From Flavobacteriaceae bacterium UBA6231 (GTDB lineage Bacteria; Bacteroidota; Bacteroidia; Flavobacteriales; Flavobacteriaceae): a stretch of 57,829 bases of DNA. The stretch's first letter is position 1; each line of letters opens with the position of its first letter. The notes beneath the pieces are model-generated. The model was given only the letters and a program-made list of their open reading frames with translations, did not search any database and was not told the DNA's origin. The stretch is taken from NCBI GenBank assembly GCA_002441545.1, contig DJWL01000184.1:1-57829 (forward strand), in the 5' to 3' direction. Shown one piece after another: positions 17,985 through 26,586 of the stretch. A program made the translations under genes and the position numbers.

Positions 17985-18572
17985 ATGATTATTACTGAAG
18001 CTATATGTAAACAATTAAGCGACAAGGAAATCGTAAAGAAATCACTTGTTGATATTGAATATTTTTCATGCATGTATGATCGCTATGAATTGAGGCTTTT
18101 GAGATATATTAAACGTATTGCTTTAGTAAATGATGAACAGGCCAAAGATATTCTTCAGGAAGCATTCATCAAAATATGGCGAAACCTAAACGATTATGAT
18201 CAGAGTTTGAAATTATCAAGTTGGATCTATAGGATTGTTCACAATGAGACCATTTCGTACTGGAGAAAGCAAAAGTCCTTTGGTAAAGACAGGCAAGTAA
18301 CGCTTGATGAGACACTTTTTAAAGATGTATCCATCAATTTTGAAATGAATGAAGATAACGAACAAAAAGAGAGACTCACTCATGAGGTTTTGAAACTTTT
18401 GCCTTTAAAATACAAGACTGTCTTAGTTTTGAAATTTATGGAAAACATGAGTTATCATGAAATCTCTGATGTCTTAAAAATACCTGAGGGCACAGTAGCT
18501 ACCTGGATCAATAGAGCCAAAAACATGTTTATTAAAGAAGCTTCTAATAATCATATTTCTTTTTTTAACTAA
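17985..18572 (+). CDS. ECF-type RNA polymerase sigma factor
   Basis: A 195-residue sigma factor of the extracytoplasmic function type. Region 2 spans about residues 28-95 (YDRYELRLLRYIKR, AKDILQEAFIKIWRNL, SWIYRIVHNETISYWRK). Region 4 spans about residues 130-185 with a helix-turn-helix (MSYHEISDVLKIPEGTVATWINRAK). There is no region 1 or 3, as expected. It is followed after 10 bases by a membrane protein, the usual place for an anti-sigma factor. The targets cannot be read from the sequence; the adjacent secreted proteins are candidates. Confidence 0.9.
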   Translation: MIITEAICKQLSDKEIVKKSLVDIEYFSCMYDRYELRLLRYIKRIALVNDEQAKDILQEAFIKIWRNLNDYDQSLKLSSWIYRIVHNETISYWRKQKSFGKDRQVTLDETLFKDVSINFEMNEDNEQKERLTHEVLKLLPLKYKTVLVLKFMENMSYHEISDVLKIPEGTVATWINRAKNMFIKEASNNHISFFN

Positions 18573-18582
18573 AATCAATCCA

Positions 18583-19332
18583 ATGGAAGAATCAAAAAAA
18601 ATAATAGAAAAAATTAAGAAAGAACGCATCAGGCAGAAACCAAAATGGTATTTTGTAGTACCTAATATCCTGATTTGGTTGAGTTTTATTATTCTAATCT
18701 TTGTTGGGGCAGCGGCATTTTCTATTGTCTTGCTTTCAATCCAACAAACAGATTTCAACTTAGTATCCCACATGTCTCATTCCAAAGTAGAATTTTTTTT
18801 AGGACTACTTCCTTTTTTCTGGATTGTTATATTACTCATTTTTCTTGGAGGAGCTCTATTCACTTTTAAAAAATCAAAAAAAGGATACAAGTTTGGCTGG
18901 ACTCGTTTGCTAGGATTAAGTACAGCTGTTAGTATTTTACTAGGCACTATGTTTTTTATAGGTGGTGGTGGTCATTGGCTTGAGAATACCTTTGCCGAGC
19001 AGGTAAGTTATTATGAAAGTATACAACAACAAAAACAAAAAATATGGATGAAACCAGAAGAAGGGTTTTTGTCTGGGGTTATTGAAAAAATAGATGGAGA
19101 CAACCTCCAGTTAATCGATTTTAATAATAAAAGGTGGAACATTGATTACGGAGATTCGTTTATATCTCCTTCTGTGTCTTTAAAAAAAGGAGAACAGGTG
19201 AAATTAATAGGTAAAATAACAGATGTAAATACGTTTCAAGCAAAAGAAATGCGCGCTTGGGGAGGACAAAACCGTCAAAGGAAATGGAATGGACATGAAA
19301 AAAATAGTTCTAATGGAAATAGCAAAAAATGA
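18583..19332 (+). CDS. Membrane protein in sigma factor operon (possible anti-sigma factor)
   Basis: A 249-residue protein with three predicted transmembrane segments: about residues 23-47 (ILIWLSFIILIFVGAAAFSIVLL), 69-92 (LLPFFWIVILLIFLGGALF) and 105-130 (LLGLSTAVSILLGTMFFIGGGG). A C-terminal soluble domain (about 150-225) has the pattern GVIEKIDGDNLQLIDFNNKRW and KKGEQVKLIGKI, like a small OB-fold or DUF5666-type beta domain. The lysine/arginine-rich N-terminus would be cytoplasmic and could hold the sigma factor. No known anti-sigma motif is visible, so the role is inferred from the 10-base spacing after the sigma gene. Confidence 0.6.
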   Translation: MEESKKIIEKIKKERIRQKPKWYFVVPNILIWLSFIILIFVGAAAFSIVLLSIQQTDFNLVSHMSHSKVEFFLGLLPFFWIVILLIFLGGALFTFKKSKKGYKFGWTRLLGLSTAVSILLGTMFFIGGGGHWLENTFAEQVSYYESIQQQKQKIWMKPEEGFLSGVIEKIDGDNLQLIDFNNKRWNIDYGDSFISPSVSLKKGEQVKLIGKITDVNTFQAKEMRAWGGQNRQRKWNGHEKNSSNGNSKK

Positions 19333-19460
19333 AAGATTATAAACGAATTTATCAAATAAAAATGTTAGACTTTATATTAAACAGGAATTTTTAGGTTCAT
19401 GAGCTAATGAATTTATTATTTTATTAATCTTTTTATAACAATCTTATAATATAAAAAAGT

Positions 19461-19473
19461 TTACTATTAGTAA
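19461..19473. promoter_or_regulatory. Operator-like palindrome 1 (TTACTA T TAGTAA)
   Basis: A perfect 13-base palindrome just upstream of the first ATG of the DUF5690 gene. Its centre (19467) is 41 bases from that of a second copy, close to four helical turns. Confidence 0.5.
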
Positions 19474-19480
19474 TATAATA

Positions 19481-20812
19481 ATGAATATTGCATTTAATTA
19501 TTTACTAATAGTAAATTTATTTATTTTGAAATTAATTAAAAAAGATTTCCAATTTTTATTATATGGTTCATTCGCCTCATTTGGGACTTATTTCTGCATG
19601 TATGCTTTTAGAAAACCATTTACCGTAGCTACATTTGAAAATCTTTCCTTTTGGGATATCGATTATAAAATTATTTTAATTATTGCTCAAGTATTAGGAT
19701 ATATGTTATCAAAGTTTTTGGGTATAAAATTGATTTCCGAATTAAAACCTAGCAAACGAATTTACTATTTATTTGGTATGATATTTTTTGCAGAATCAAG
19801 CTTAATACTATTTGCAATAACACCTATTCCTTATAATTTCATTTTCATGTTTTTTAACGGATTGTCCTTGGGTATGGTGTGGGGTGTAGTTTTTTCATAT
19901 TTAGAAGGCAGAAAATTGACAGAATTTTTAGGTGTCGCATTATGTTCTAGTTTTATCGTTTCAAGTGGGGCTGTTAAGACCGTAGGTCTTTTAGTTATGA
20001 ATAGCTTGCAAGTTTCTCAATTTTGGATGCCAGCAGTTACAGGAGCTCTATTTATAATACCTTTTGTTGTTTTTTCGCTTTTGTTAAATAAAATGCCCAA
20101 ACCAACAAAAGAAGATAAACGGCTACGGGTAGAAAGAAACCCAATGACATCAAAGGATAGAAAAAAGGTCTTTAAAACGTTCTTTTTCCCAATAGTCATA
20201 TTAGTGTTTTTCTACCTTTTTTTAACTGCTTTACGCGATTTTAGGGATAATTTTTCAAGAGAAATTTGGGATGCCATAGGTTTTGAAGGCAATACATCTG
20301 TTTACACAGTTTCAGAAATTCCAATTGCTATTTTAGTATTAATTATTATTGGAGGCTTAGGATTTGTAAAAAACAATTTTAAGGCATTCATTTCATATCA
20401 CTATTTATTAATTTTTGGTACAATTTTTATTGGGGCATCTACATTATTATTTCAAATAGGAATAATTTCTTCAATGTTTTGGATGATATGCATTGGCTTT
20501 GGTCTATACATTAGTTACGTACCTTTTAATTGCATTTTCTTCGATAGAATGATTGCAACATTTTGTATTAAAGGTAATGCAGGCTATCTTATTTATATTG
20601 CCGATGCTTTTGGGTATTTGGGAAGTATTGTCGTTTTACTCTATAAAAATTTTGGACAGAACTCTATTTCATGGCTCCATTTTTTTATAAATGGAACCTA
20701 CTTTATCGCCATTCTTGGAACTGTGATTTCTTTTATTTCCTTAACCCATTTTAGAAGAAAGTATAAAAAAAAGGAAAGCAGACATGTTCAAACAAATCTT
20801 AATATAGCATAA
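19481..20812 (+). CDS. DUF5690-family MFS-like transporter
   Basis: An inner-membrane transporter of 443 residues with about 12 hydrophobic segments. The N-terminal MYAFRKPFTVATFENLSFWDIDYK and LIIAQVLGYMLSKFLGIK, and the NGLSLGMVWGVVFSYLEGR segment, match the DUF5690 family as I know it; the family is related to MFS organophosphate carriers. The first ATG is at 19481, but a palindrome covers codons 7-12, and family members begin closer to LKLIKKDFQFLLYGSFASFG; a TTG at 19526 is an alternative start. It starts the FAD oxidoreductase-hydrolase operon (2-base gap to the next gene) and probably imports the substrate or exports a product. Confidence 0.82.
   Translation: MNIAFNYLLIVNLFILKLIKKDFQFLLYGSFASFGTYFCMYAFRKPFTVATFENLSFWDIDYKIILIIAQVLGYMLSKFLGIKLISELKPSKRIYYLFGMIFFAESSLILFAITPIPYNFIFMFFNGLSLGMVWGVVFSYLEGRKLTEFLGVALCSSFIVSSGAVKTVGLLVMNSLQVSQFWMPAVTGALFIIPFVVFSLLLNKMPKPTKEDKRLRVERNPMTSKDRKKVFKTFFFPIVILVFFYLFLTALRDFRDNFSREIWDAIGFEGNTSVYTVSEIPIAILVLIIIGGLGFVKNNFKAFISYHYLLIFGTIFIGASTLLFQIGIISSMFWMICIGFGLYISYVPFNCIFFDRMIATFCIKGNAGYLIYIADAFGYLGSIVVLLYKNFGQNSISWLHFFINGTYFIAILGTVISFISLTHFRRKYKKKESRHVQTNLNIA
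19500..19516. promoter_or_regulatory. Operator-like palindrome 2 (ATTTACTA A TAGTAAAT)
   Basis: A perfect 17-base palindrome sharing the TTACTA-N-TAGTAA core with palindrome 1. It falls within the first codons of the longest transporter frame, which argues for a later translation start or for a binding site that has been kept inside coding sequence. Confidence 0.5.
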
Positions 20813-20814
20813 TT

Positions 20815-21969
20815 ATGAACCAAAAATATGATTTAATTGTTGTTGGAGCAGGCGTGTTAGGGACCTTTCACGCTTATCATGCTAAACAAAAAGGATTAAA
20901 AGTGGCTCTATTGGAAAAGGACCAATTTCCACAAAGTGCTACAGTACGAAACTTTGGTCAAGTTGTACCATCTGGAATGAATACTAAATGGCAGGCTTTT
21001 GGAAGAGAAAGCCTTGAAATATATAAAGACATTCAGTCTAAATTCGATATATCAATTCGTCAAGAAGGTTCTGTTTATTTAGCCTCAAATTATGAGGAAG
21101 TTCAGCTTTTAGAAGAATTGGCAGAAATTAATAAATCAAATAGTTATAGTTCTAGACTTTTAACTAAAGATGAATGCTTGAATAATTACAGTGGACTTAG
21201 AGAGGATTATGTACAAACGGGCTTGTTTTTTCCAGAGGAAGTTATTGTAGAACCATCCATAATGATAAATAAACTTCATGCTTTTTTAAAAGAAGATGGT
21301 ATGGATTTGTTTTTTAATGCTAAGGTAGTGCTCTGTGAAGAAACAGTAAATGGTGTCATTGCAACTTTAACAACTGGTACAGTTTTTATGGCTTCAAAAG
21401 TAATCATTTGTAATGGAAGTGATTTTAAAACCTTATATCCTTTAATTTTTAATGAGAGTGATTTAATAGTTTCTAAGTTACAAATGATGGCTACCAAACC
21501 ACAACAAAACTATAAGTTAAAAGGATCTGTTTTAACTGGTCTTTCAATAAGACGCTATGAAGCGTTTGAAGAATGCGCTTCTTATAGTGTGATAAAAGCA
21601 AACGAATGTAAAGAGTCCTTAGAAAAAAAATGGGGTGTTCATATTTTGTTTAAACAAGCATATGACGGCTCCGTTATTCTTGGAGATTCCCATGAATATG
21701 CAAGTGCCGCAGAAATGGATAGTTTAGGTTTCGACTTGAATATGGATATAGATAATTTTATTATTCATGAGGCTAAAAAAATAATCGATTTACCAAATTA
21801 TGAGATTCAACGCCGGTGGTATGGAATGTATTCTCAATGTAAAACTTCAGATATTTATCAAAATACTATTGGCACAAATATCCATATTGTTACAGGGATA
21901 GGAGGAAAAGGAATGACTGGAAGTGCTGGTTTTTCAAAACAAAATATAAAATTAATTTTCAATTTTTAA
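20815..21969 (+). CDS. TIGR03364-type FAD-dependent oxidoreductase (phosphonate-associated amine oxidase)
   Basis: A 384-residue glycine-oxidase-like (DAO family) flavoenzyme, probably cytoplasmic. The FAD-binding fold starts with IVVGAGVLGTFHAYHAKQKG (G11, G13, G16) and the acid that binds the ribose (LLEK); ATVRNFGQVVPSGM is the flavin-contact region, and the C-terminal HIVTGIGGKGMTGSAG is the second FAD motif. The TIGR03364 group is known for gene neighbourhoods with phosphonatase-like hydrolases, exactly as here, and is proposed to oxidatively deaminate aminophosphonates related to 2-aminoethylphosphonate. Two bases separate it from the transporter and one base from the hydrolase, so they form one operon. 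Confidence 0.85.
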   Translation: MNQKYDLIVVGAGVLGTFHAYHAKQKGLKVALLEKDQFPQSATVRNFGQVVPSGMNTKWQAFGRESLEIYKDIQSKFDISIRQEGSVYLASNYEEVQLLEELAEINKSNSYSSRLLTKDECLNNYSGLREDYVQTGLFFPEEVIVEPSIMINKLHAFLKEDGMDLFFNAKVVLCEETVNGVIATLTTGTVFMASKVIICNGSDFKTLYPLIFNESDLIVSKLQMMATKPQQNYKLKGSVLTGLSIRRYEAFEECASYSVIKANECKESLEKKWGVHILFKQAYDGSVILGDSHEYASAAEMDSLGFDLNMDIDNFIIHEAKKIIDLPNYEIQRRWYGMYSQCKTSDIYQNTIGTNIHIVTGIGGKGMTGSAGFSKQNIKLIFNF

Positions 21970-21970
21970 T

Positions 21971-22651
21971 ATGCAAAATATAAAATTAGTCATTTTTGAT
22001 ATGGCTGGAACTGTAGTTGATGAAGATAATGTAGTGTACAAAACGTTACATATGGCTATTAACAAAAAGGGGTATAATTTGACATTAGACTTTGTACTAG
22101 AGTTTGGTGCTGGAAAAGAAAAACAGCAAGCTATAAGAGATATTTTAGAAAAAATTGAAGTTGAAAATTTTAATGAAAAAGCGACCACTATATTTGAGGA
22201 TTTCAAAGATATGTTAAGTGAAGCCTATAATAAATTGACTGTTTCAAGTTATGCTGGTGTTGAAGATTTGATTCAAGATTTAAAAAAAGTAAATATTAAA
22301 GTGGCCTTAAATACGGGATACGATAAATACACGGCACAATTATTATTAAATAAAATGAAATGGAAATTAGGCACTCATTATGATGCGCTAATAACTGCGG
22401 ATGATGTAGAAAGGGGAAGACCAAATCCGGATATGATTTTTGAAGCCATGAAAATTCTAGATATAAAATATTCAGAAAAAGTATTAAAAGCAGGAGATTC
22501 AATTATAGACATTGAAGAAGGAAAAAATGCTTCTTGTGGAATAACTGTTGGTGTTACAACAGGAGCTCATACTAGAGAACAACTAGTTTCAGCAAATCCA
22601 ACATATATAGTAAACTCTTTGACAGAACTTAAAAAAATACTTTTAGATTAA
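21971..22651 (+). CDS. Phosphonatase-like HAD hydrolase (PhnX-like, TIGR03351 type)
   Basis: A 226-residue HAD enzyme likely to cleave the C-P bond of an aldehyde phosphonate. The nucleophile motif is IFDMAGTVVD (D10; the DxAGT form typical of phosphonatases instead of DxDGT), motif II is ALNTG (T115), the usual motif III lysine is replaced by arginine (ERGRPNPD, R150), and motif IV is AGDSIIDIEEG (D176, D180). In the cap region GAGKEKQQAIRDIL places K51 roughly where PhnX has its Schiff-base lysine, though the alignment is by eye. The gene starts 1 base after the oxidoreductase stop. It ends convergent to the HTH-cupin gene. Confidence 0.85.
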   Translation: MQNIKLVIFDMAGTVVDEDNVVYKTLHMAINKKGYNLTLDFVLEFGAGKEKQQAIRDILEKIEVENFNEKATTIFEDFKDMLSEAYNKLTVSSYAGVEDLIQDLKKVNIKVALNTGYDKYTAQLLLNKMKWKLGTHYDALITADDVERGRPNPDMIFEAMKILDIKYSEKVLKAGDSIIDIEEGKNASCGITVGVTTGAHTREQLVSANPTYIVNSLTELKKILLD

Positions 22652-22658
22652 TTTTAAG

Positions 22659-22703
22659 TGTTGGTTGTTCTATCACACAAAAAAATAAATAACCAACATT
22701 TTT
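22659..22703. terminator. Shared terminator between hydrolase and HTH-cupin gene
   Basis: TGTTGGTT (22659-22666) pairs with AACCAACA (22691-22698), followed by TTTTT. The stem overlaps the last codons of the converging regulator gene, so it serves the plus strand operon mainly. Confidence 0.6.
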
Positions 22704-23239
22704 GAAGCAATACTGGCTCTATTTACTGGAACATGAGGAATTCTTCCATCAAAAAAAATTGAGTCTCCTTCTTTTAACAATACTTCTTCATCTCCAATTA
22801 TATAGTAGCACTCACCAGATAATATGTATTTAAACTCATAAGCATCAGTAGTTACTTTTTCTCTTTTAGAATTTGGTGCTACTTCCAATAAAACAGATTC
22901 AAAGCCTAAAGAAGCAAGCTGTTTTCCAAAAAGATATTTATATGTAAAACCTAGAGCTTCATCTTCCTTTTCAATAATTGCGTTCTCTTCTTTTCTAGAG
23001 ATAATAAAATTAGAATTATTTATTTGAGGCATCCCTTTAAAAAAATCTGTTACCTCAATTTCTAAAGAATTAATAAGTTTTAATAAAACAGGTAGCGAAG
23101 GCATGGTTCTACCATTTTCAATTCTAGAAATCAACCCATTAGTTACACCAGCTTTAATTGCTATGTCATTTATGGTCTTATTTGTAACTTTTCTAATTTC
23201 TTTTAAGCGTTTTCCTATTCCAATAAGGTAATCTTCCAT
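22673..23239 (-). CDS. XRE-family regulator with C-terminal cupin domain
   Basis: A 188-residue transcription regulator. Residues 5-62 are an HTH_3 domain (GKRLKEIRKVTNKTINDIAIKAGVTNGLISRIENGRTMPS). Residues about 110-185 are a cupin that would bind a small ligand (LSGECYYIIGDEEVLLKEGDSIFFDGRIPHVP). A longer frame exists from a TTG at 23254, but the probable -7 box ends at 23258, so the ATG at 23239 (MEDYLIGIGKR) is the better start. The gene sits between the catabolic operon and the SusC operon and is divergent from the latter, the natural place for the local regulator. Its ligand may be a phosphonate or a product. Confidence 0.87.
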   Translation of the reverse strand: MEDYLIGIGKRLKEIRKVTNKTINDIAIKAGVTNGLISRIENGRTMPSLPVLLKLINSLEIEVTDFFKGMPQINNSNFIISRKEENAIIEKEDEALGFTYKYLFGKQLASLGFESVLLEVAPNSKREKVTTDAYEFKYILSGECYYIIGDEEVLLKEGDSIFFDGRIPHVPVNRASIASKMLVIYFFV

Positions 23240-23251
23240 ATATACTATTTT

Positions 23252-23289
23252 CAATTACAAACATATATAATTTTTAAGGGTTGTAATTG
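23252..23289. promoter_or_regulatory. Probable autoregulated promoter of the HTH-cupin gene
   Basis: CAATTACAA (23252-23260) and TTGTAATTG (23281-23289) are perfect inverted copies. On the complement a -7 box TATGTTTG (23265 to 23258) overlaps the inner copy. A protein bound at the pair would cover the promoter, so negative autoregulation is likely. Confidence 0.5.
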
Positions 23290-23358
23290 TATAATCAATA
23301 AAAAAACATTTTTTTATCACTGGTAAAATTTATAAAAAATCAATTTAGTATAGTTAAC

Positions 23359-23495
23359 TATTTGTAAACTTTTTAGATTAACTATTTAATAATGTTTTTA
23401 ACGGTTAGGTAGCAATTAATTAATATAAATAAGGTCATTTTTTAACCTATGCAGTAGATATTTGTTTCATATTAATTAACTAAAGTTTACAAATA
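23359..23495. promoter_or_regulatory. Long-spaced inverted repeat in the SusC leader region
   Basis: TATTTGTAAACTTT (23359-23372) is the exact reverse complement of AAAGTTTACAAATA (23482-23495). Next to the left copy is the palindrome ATAGTTAACTAT (23350-23361). The right copy ends 8 bases before the SusC start codon. AAAGTTTAC also occurs before the DUF5690 gene (19456-19464). These may be operators of the local regulator or of DNA looping. Confidence 0.45.
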
Positions 23496-23503
23496 CGAAA
23501 AAA

Positions 23504-26500
23504 ATGAAAAAAATTCTGCTTACAATGGTAACCGCACTTTTTGCTATTACCATAAGCCATTCCCAAACCACGTTTACTGGGAAGGTTCTAGATGAAAATC
23601 AAATTCCTTTGCCAGGAGCTTCGATTGTTATTAAAGGAAGTTCAAATGGAGTGGCTACTGATTTTGATGGAAATTTTCAAATTCAATTACCTGTTGGAAA
23701 TGAAATTTTAGTAATATCTTTTATTGGATATTCATCTCAAGATTTTGACACTTTAGGAACTGCTTCTGCTGTAATAACATTACTTCCTAGCTCTGAATCA
23801 CTAAATGAGGTAGTGGTTACTGCTTTGGGAATTAAAAAAGAGAAGAAAAGGCTTGGTTATTCTGTTCAAGAAGTAGAAGGAGATATTACAAAAGCAAGAG
23901 ATCCAAATGCTATGAACTCATTATCAGGTAAAGTATCTGGTTTGATTGTTGCTTCTTCTGCAGAATTTTTTACAGCTCCCAGTTTATATTTGAGAGGAAA
24001 AAAGCCTTTAATTGTTGTAGATGGTGTGCCTTTAGGAACTGATACTTGGAATATTAGTCCAGATGATATAGAAAGTATAAATGTATTAAAGGGAGCAAAT
24101 GCAGCTGCTCTATATGGTTCAGCTGGAGGCAATGGTGCGGTTCAGATTACAACTAAAAGAGGAACAAAAAATGCTCGTGGTTTCGTTATAGAATTTAACC
24201 AGAACAGTATCATCCAAGATGGATTTAATGCTGTCCCTAAAGTGCAGAATAGTTATGGTCCAGGGTCTTATGGTAATTATGCTTTTAAAGACGGTAAAGG
24301 TGGGGGTATCAATGATGCCGATTACGACCAATGGGGGCCAAAATTTGATGGACAATTAATTACTCAATATGACAGTCCATTAGACGTAGACGGAAATTTA
24401 ATTCCAACACCTTGGTTGGCAAGAGGTGCAAATAACTTTGATAATTTTATAGAATCTGGGTTTTTGGAAACTACCAATCTTAGTATTGCGTCTCAATTTG
24501 ACAAAGGAAATGTTCGTTTTTCTGCATCTCACACCTATCAAAAAGGTATAAATCCTAATACCAAGTTAAATATATATAACTTCAATTTAAGTAGTAAATA
24601 TAATTTTAGCGAAAAAACATCTATTGATGCTAGTGCTAATTTTAATTTTCAAACGTCACCCAACAATCCTAATGTAAATTATGGGCCAAACAGCTACATC
24701 TACAATATGCTTATTTGGGGTGGAGCAGATTATGACATTAGAGATCTTAGAAATTATTGGCAAGAAGGTAAGGAAGGTATTCAACAAAAGAATTTTGAAT
24801 ATACACGTTATAACAACCCTTATTTTATGGCTTATGAGTGGTTGAGGGGCAAGCAAACAAATGATTACACTGGGCAAATAAGTCTAAATCATAAATTCAC
24901 TAATAGTTTTGATGTTACTTTAAGAACCAACATTGCTCTAGAGAATGAGTTCGAAGATGAAAAATTTCCATATTCTATGACAACTTATGGTAGGGAAAAA
25001 GCTCAAGGTGATTATAAAGAATGGTATAATAATAATATGAAAAGTTATACCGATTTAATGTTAAACTATGATAATACGTTTGGTGATTTTGGTGTTAGAG
25101 CAACATTAGGAGCCAATCTAAACATTGAAAAATATAGAAGCTTATATGCTACAACAGATTATTTAATTGTACCAGGTTTATATACATTAAGTAATACTCA
25201 AACACCTGTACAACCAACAAATTATAGAAGCCATTATGAAACGCAAGGATATTATGTATCTACCGATTTTTCGTATCAAGATTTCTTGTTTTTAGGCGCA
25301 ACAGGTAGAATAGATAAAGATTCTAGATTGCCACAAAAAAATAATTCGTTTTTCTACCCTTCCGTATCATTAAGTGCTGTTTTAAGTGAGATTCTAAATA
25401 TCCCAAATGTTAACTATCTTAAAGTTAGAGGTTCTTACGCAAAAGTGGGAAGTTCATTAGATATTTATAGCAACTTAGACACTTATGCATTAAATTCCCC
25501 ATTTACAATTGGAGGAACAACATACAATCCTGCCTACGTCAATTCTATTTTATCTAATGAAGATTTAGAGCCAGCTTTTAACTCTTCTACTGAGTTTGGT
25601 ATTGAAACAAGATTATTTAAAAATAAGTTAGGATTGGATGTTACTTATTATGAAAACAAGAATGGCCCTCAAATTTTCAACTTACAGTATTCTCAAGCCT
25701 CAGGATATAGTGGTAAAAAGCAAAATGGTATCACAACCAAAACTAAAGGTTGGGAAATAGCATTAACAACAACACCAATAAGAACTGATAATTTTAGATG
25801 GGATATTAGTGTTAACTGGTCTGCTTACAAGGAATACTTAGTAGAAGTATATGATGGCATAAATAATCTTGGTAGAATAAAAACAGGAGAGAGAATAGAT
25901 ACCTATTATATCAACGATTTTATGAGAACTCCAGATGGGCAACTTATTGTTGGTAATGATGGTAAACCATTATTGAATCCTTATCAAACAAAAATTGGAT
26001 ATGCCGCACCAGATTGGTCAGCGGGTATTGCAAGTAATTTAACCTATAAGAATTTCTCACTAGATGTTTCATTAGATGGAAGATATGGAGGAAAAATAGA
26101 AGATTATGTTGCTCTAAAAATGTGGCAAAGTGGAAGGCATGTAGGCACAGATACTCCTGAAAGGGCTAATGATGTTCAAGGAATAAAGTCATATGTGACA
26201 GAAGGTGTTGTCGTTACAGGAGGTGCTTTAACTACTGATGGGGAAGGAAATGTAATATCAGATACCAGAACATTTGCGCCTAACACTACTTTAATGTATT
26301 ATCAGGATTATTCAAAATCTTACCATGGTAGAACTGCTGCAAATATTATTGATAAAACATTCTTCAAGTTAAGAGAGGTTACTTTAACTTATAAATTTCC
26401 AAAAACGTTATTGAAGAATACTTTTATTAATGATGCTACTATCTCTTTGCTAGGAAGAAATTTAATCTATTTCGCTAAGCATAAAGATATTGATTTAGAT

Positions 26501-26581
26501 CAGTTTAATAATGAAAAAGGCTCACCATTACAGTCTCCAACAGTAAAAAGTTACGGTTTGAACATAAACCTTAAATTCTAA
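23504..26581 (+). CDS. SusC/RagA-family TonB-linked outer membrane transporter (phosphonate locus)
   Basis: A 1025-residue TonB-dependent transporter of the outer membrane. It has a signal peptide (LTMVTALFAITISHSQ), a carboxypeptidase-like regulatory domain (about residues 23-100, GKVLDENQIPLPGASIVIKG), the SusC-specific TonB box and plug (LNEVVVTALGIKKEKKRLGYSV; NVLKGANAAALYGSAGGNGAVQITTKRG) and a barrel ending GLNINLKF. The plug is about 15-25 residues shorter than in the other two SusC proteins of this window, between LSGKVSGLIV and LYLRGKKPL. The SusD gene follows after 5 bases. By context it should import a phosphonate-containing substrate rather than a glycan. Confidence 0.93.
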   Translation: MKKILLTMVTALFAITISHSQTTFTGKVLDENQIPLPGASIVIKGSSNGVATDFDGNFQIQLPVGNEILVISFIGYSSQDFDTLGTASAVITLLPSSESLNEVVVTALGIKKEKKRLGYSVQEVEGDITKARDPNAMNSLSGKVSGLIVASSAEFFTAPSLYLRGKKPLIVVDGVPLGTDTWNISPDDIESINVLKGANAAALYGSAGGNGAVQITTKRGTKNARGFVIEFNQNSIIQDGFNAVPKVQNSYGPGSYGNYAFKDGKGGGINDADYDQWGPKFDGQLITQYDSPLDVDGNLIPTPWLARGANNFDNFIESGFLETTNLSIASQFDKGNVRFSASHTYQKGINPNTKLNIYNFNLSSKYNFSEKTSIDASANFNFQTSPNNPNVNYGPNSYIYNMLIWGGADYDIRDLRNYWQEGKEGIQQKNFEYTRYNNPYFMAYEWLRGKQTNDYTGQISLNHKFTNSFDVTLRTNIALENEFEDEKFPYSMTTYGREKAQGDYKEWYNNNMKSYTDLMLNYDNTFGDFGVRATLGANLNIEKYRSLYATTDYLIVPGLYTLSNTQTPVQPTNYRSHYETQGYYVSTDFSYQDFLFLGATGRIDKDSRLPQKNNSFFYPSVSLSAVLSEILNIPNVNYLKVRGSYAKVGSSLDIYSNLDTYALNSPFTIGGTTYNPAYVNSILSNEDLEPAFNSSTEFGIETRLFKNKLGLDVTYYENKNGPQIFNLQYSQASGYSGKKQNGITTKTKGWEIALTTTPIRTDNFRWDISVNWSAYKEYLVEVYDGINNLGRIKTGERIDTYYINDFMRTPDGQLIVGNDGKPLLNPYQTKIGYAAPDWSAGIASNLTYKNFSLDVSLDGRYGGKIEDYVALKMWQSGRHVGTDTPERANDVQGIKSYVTEGVVVTGGALTTDGEGNVISDTRTFAPNTTLMYYQDYSKSYHGRTAANIIDKTFFKLREVTLTYKFPKTLLKNTFINDATISLLGRNLIYFAKHKDIDLDQFNNEKGSPLQSPTVKSYGLNINLKF

Positions 26582-26586
26582 AAAAA

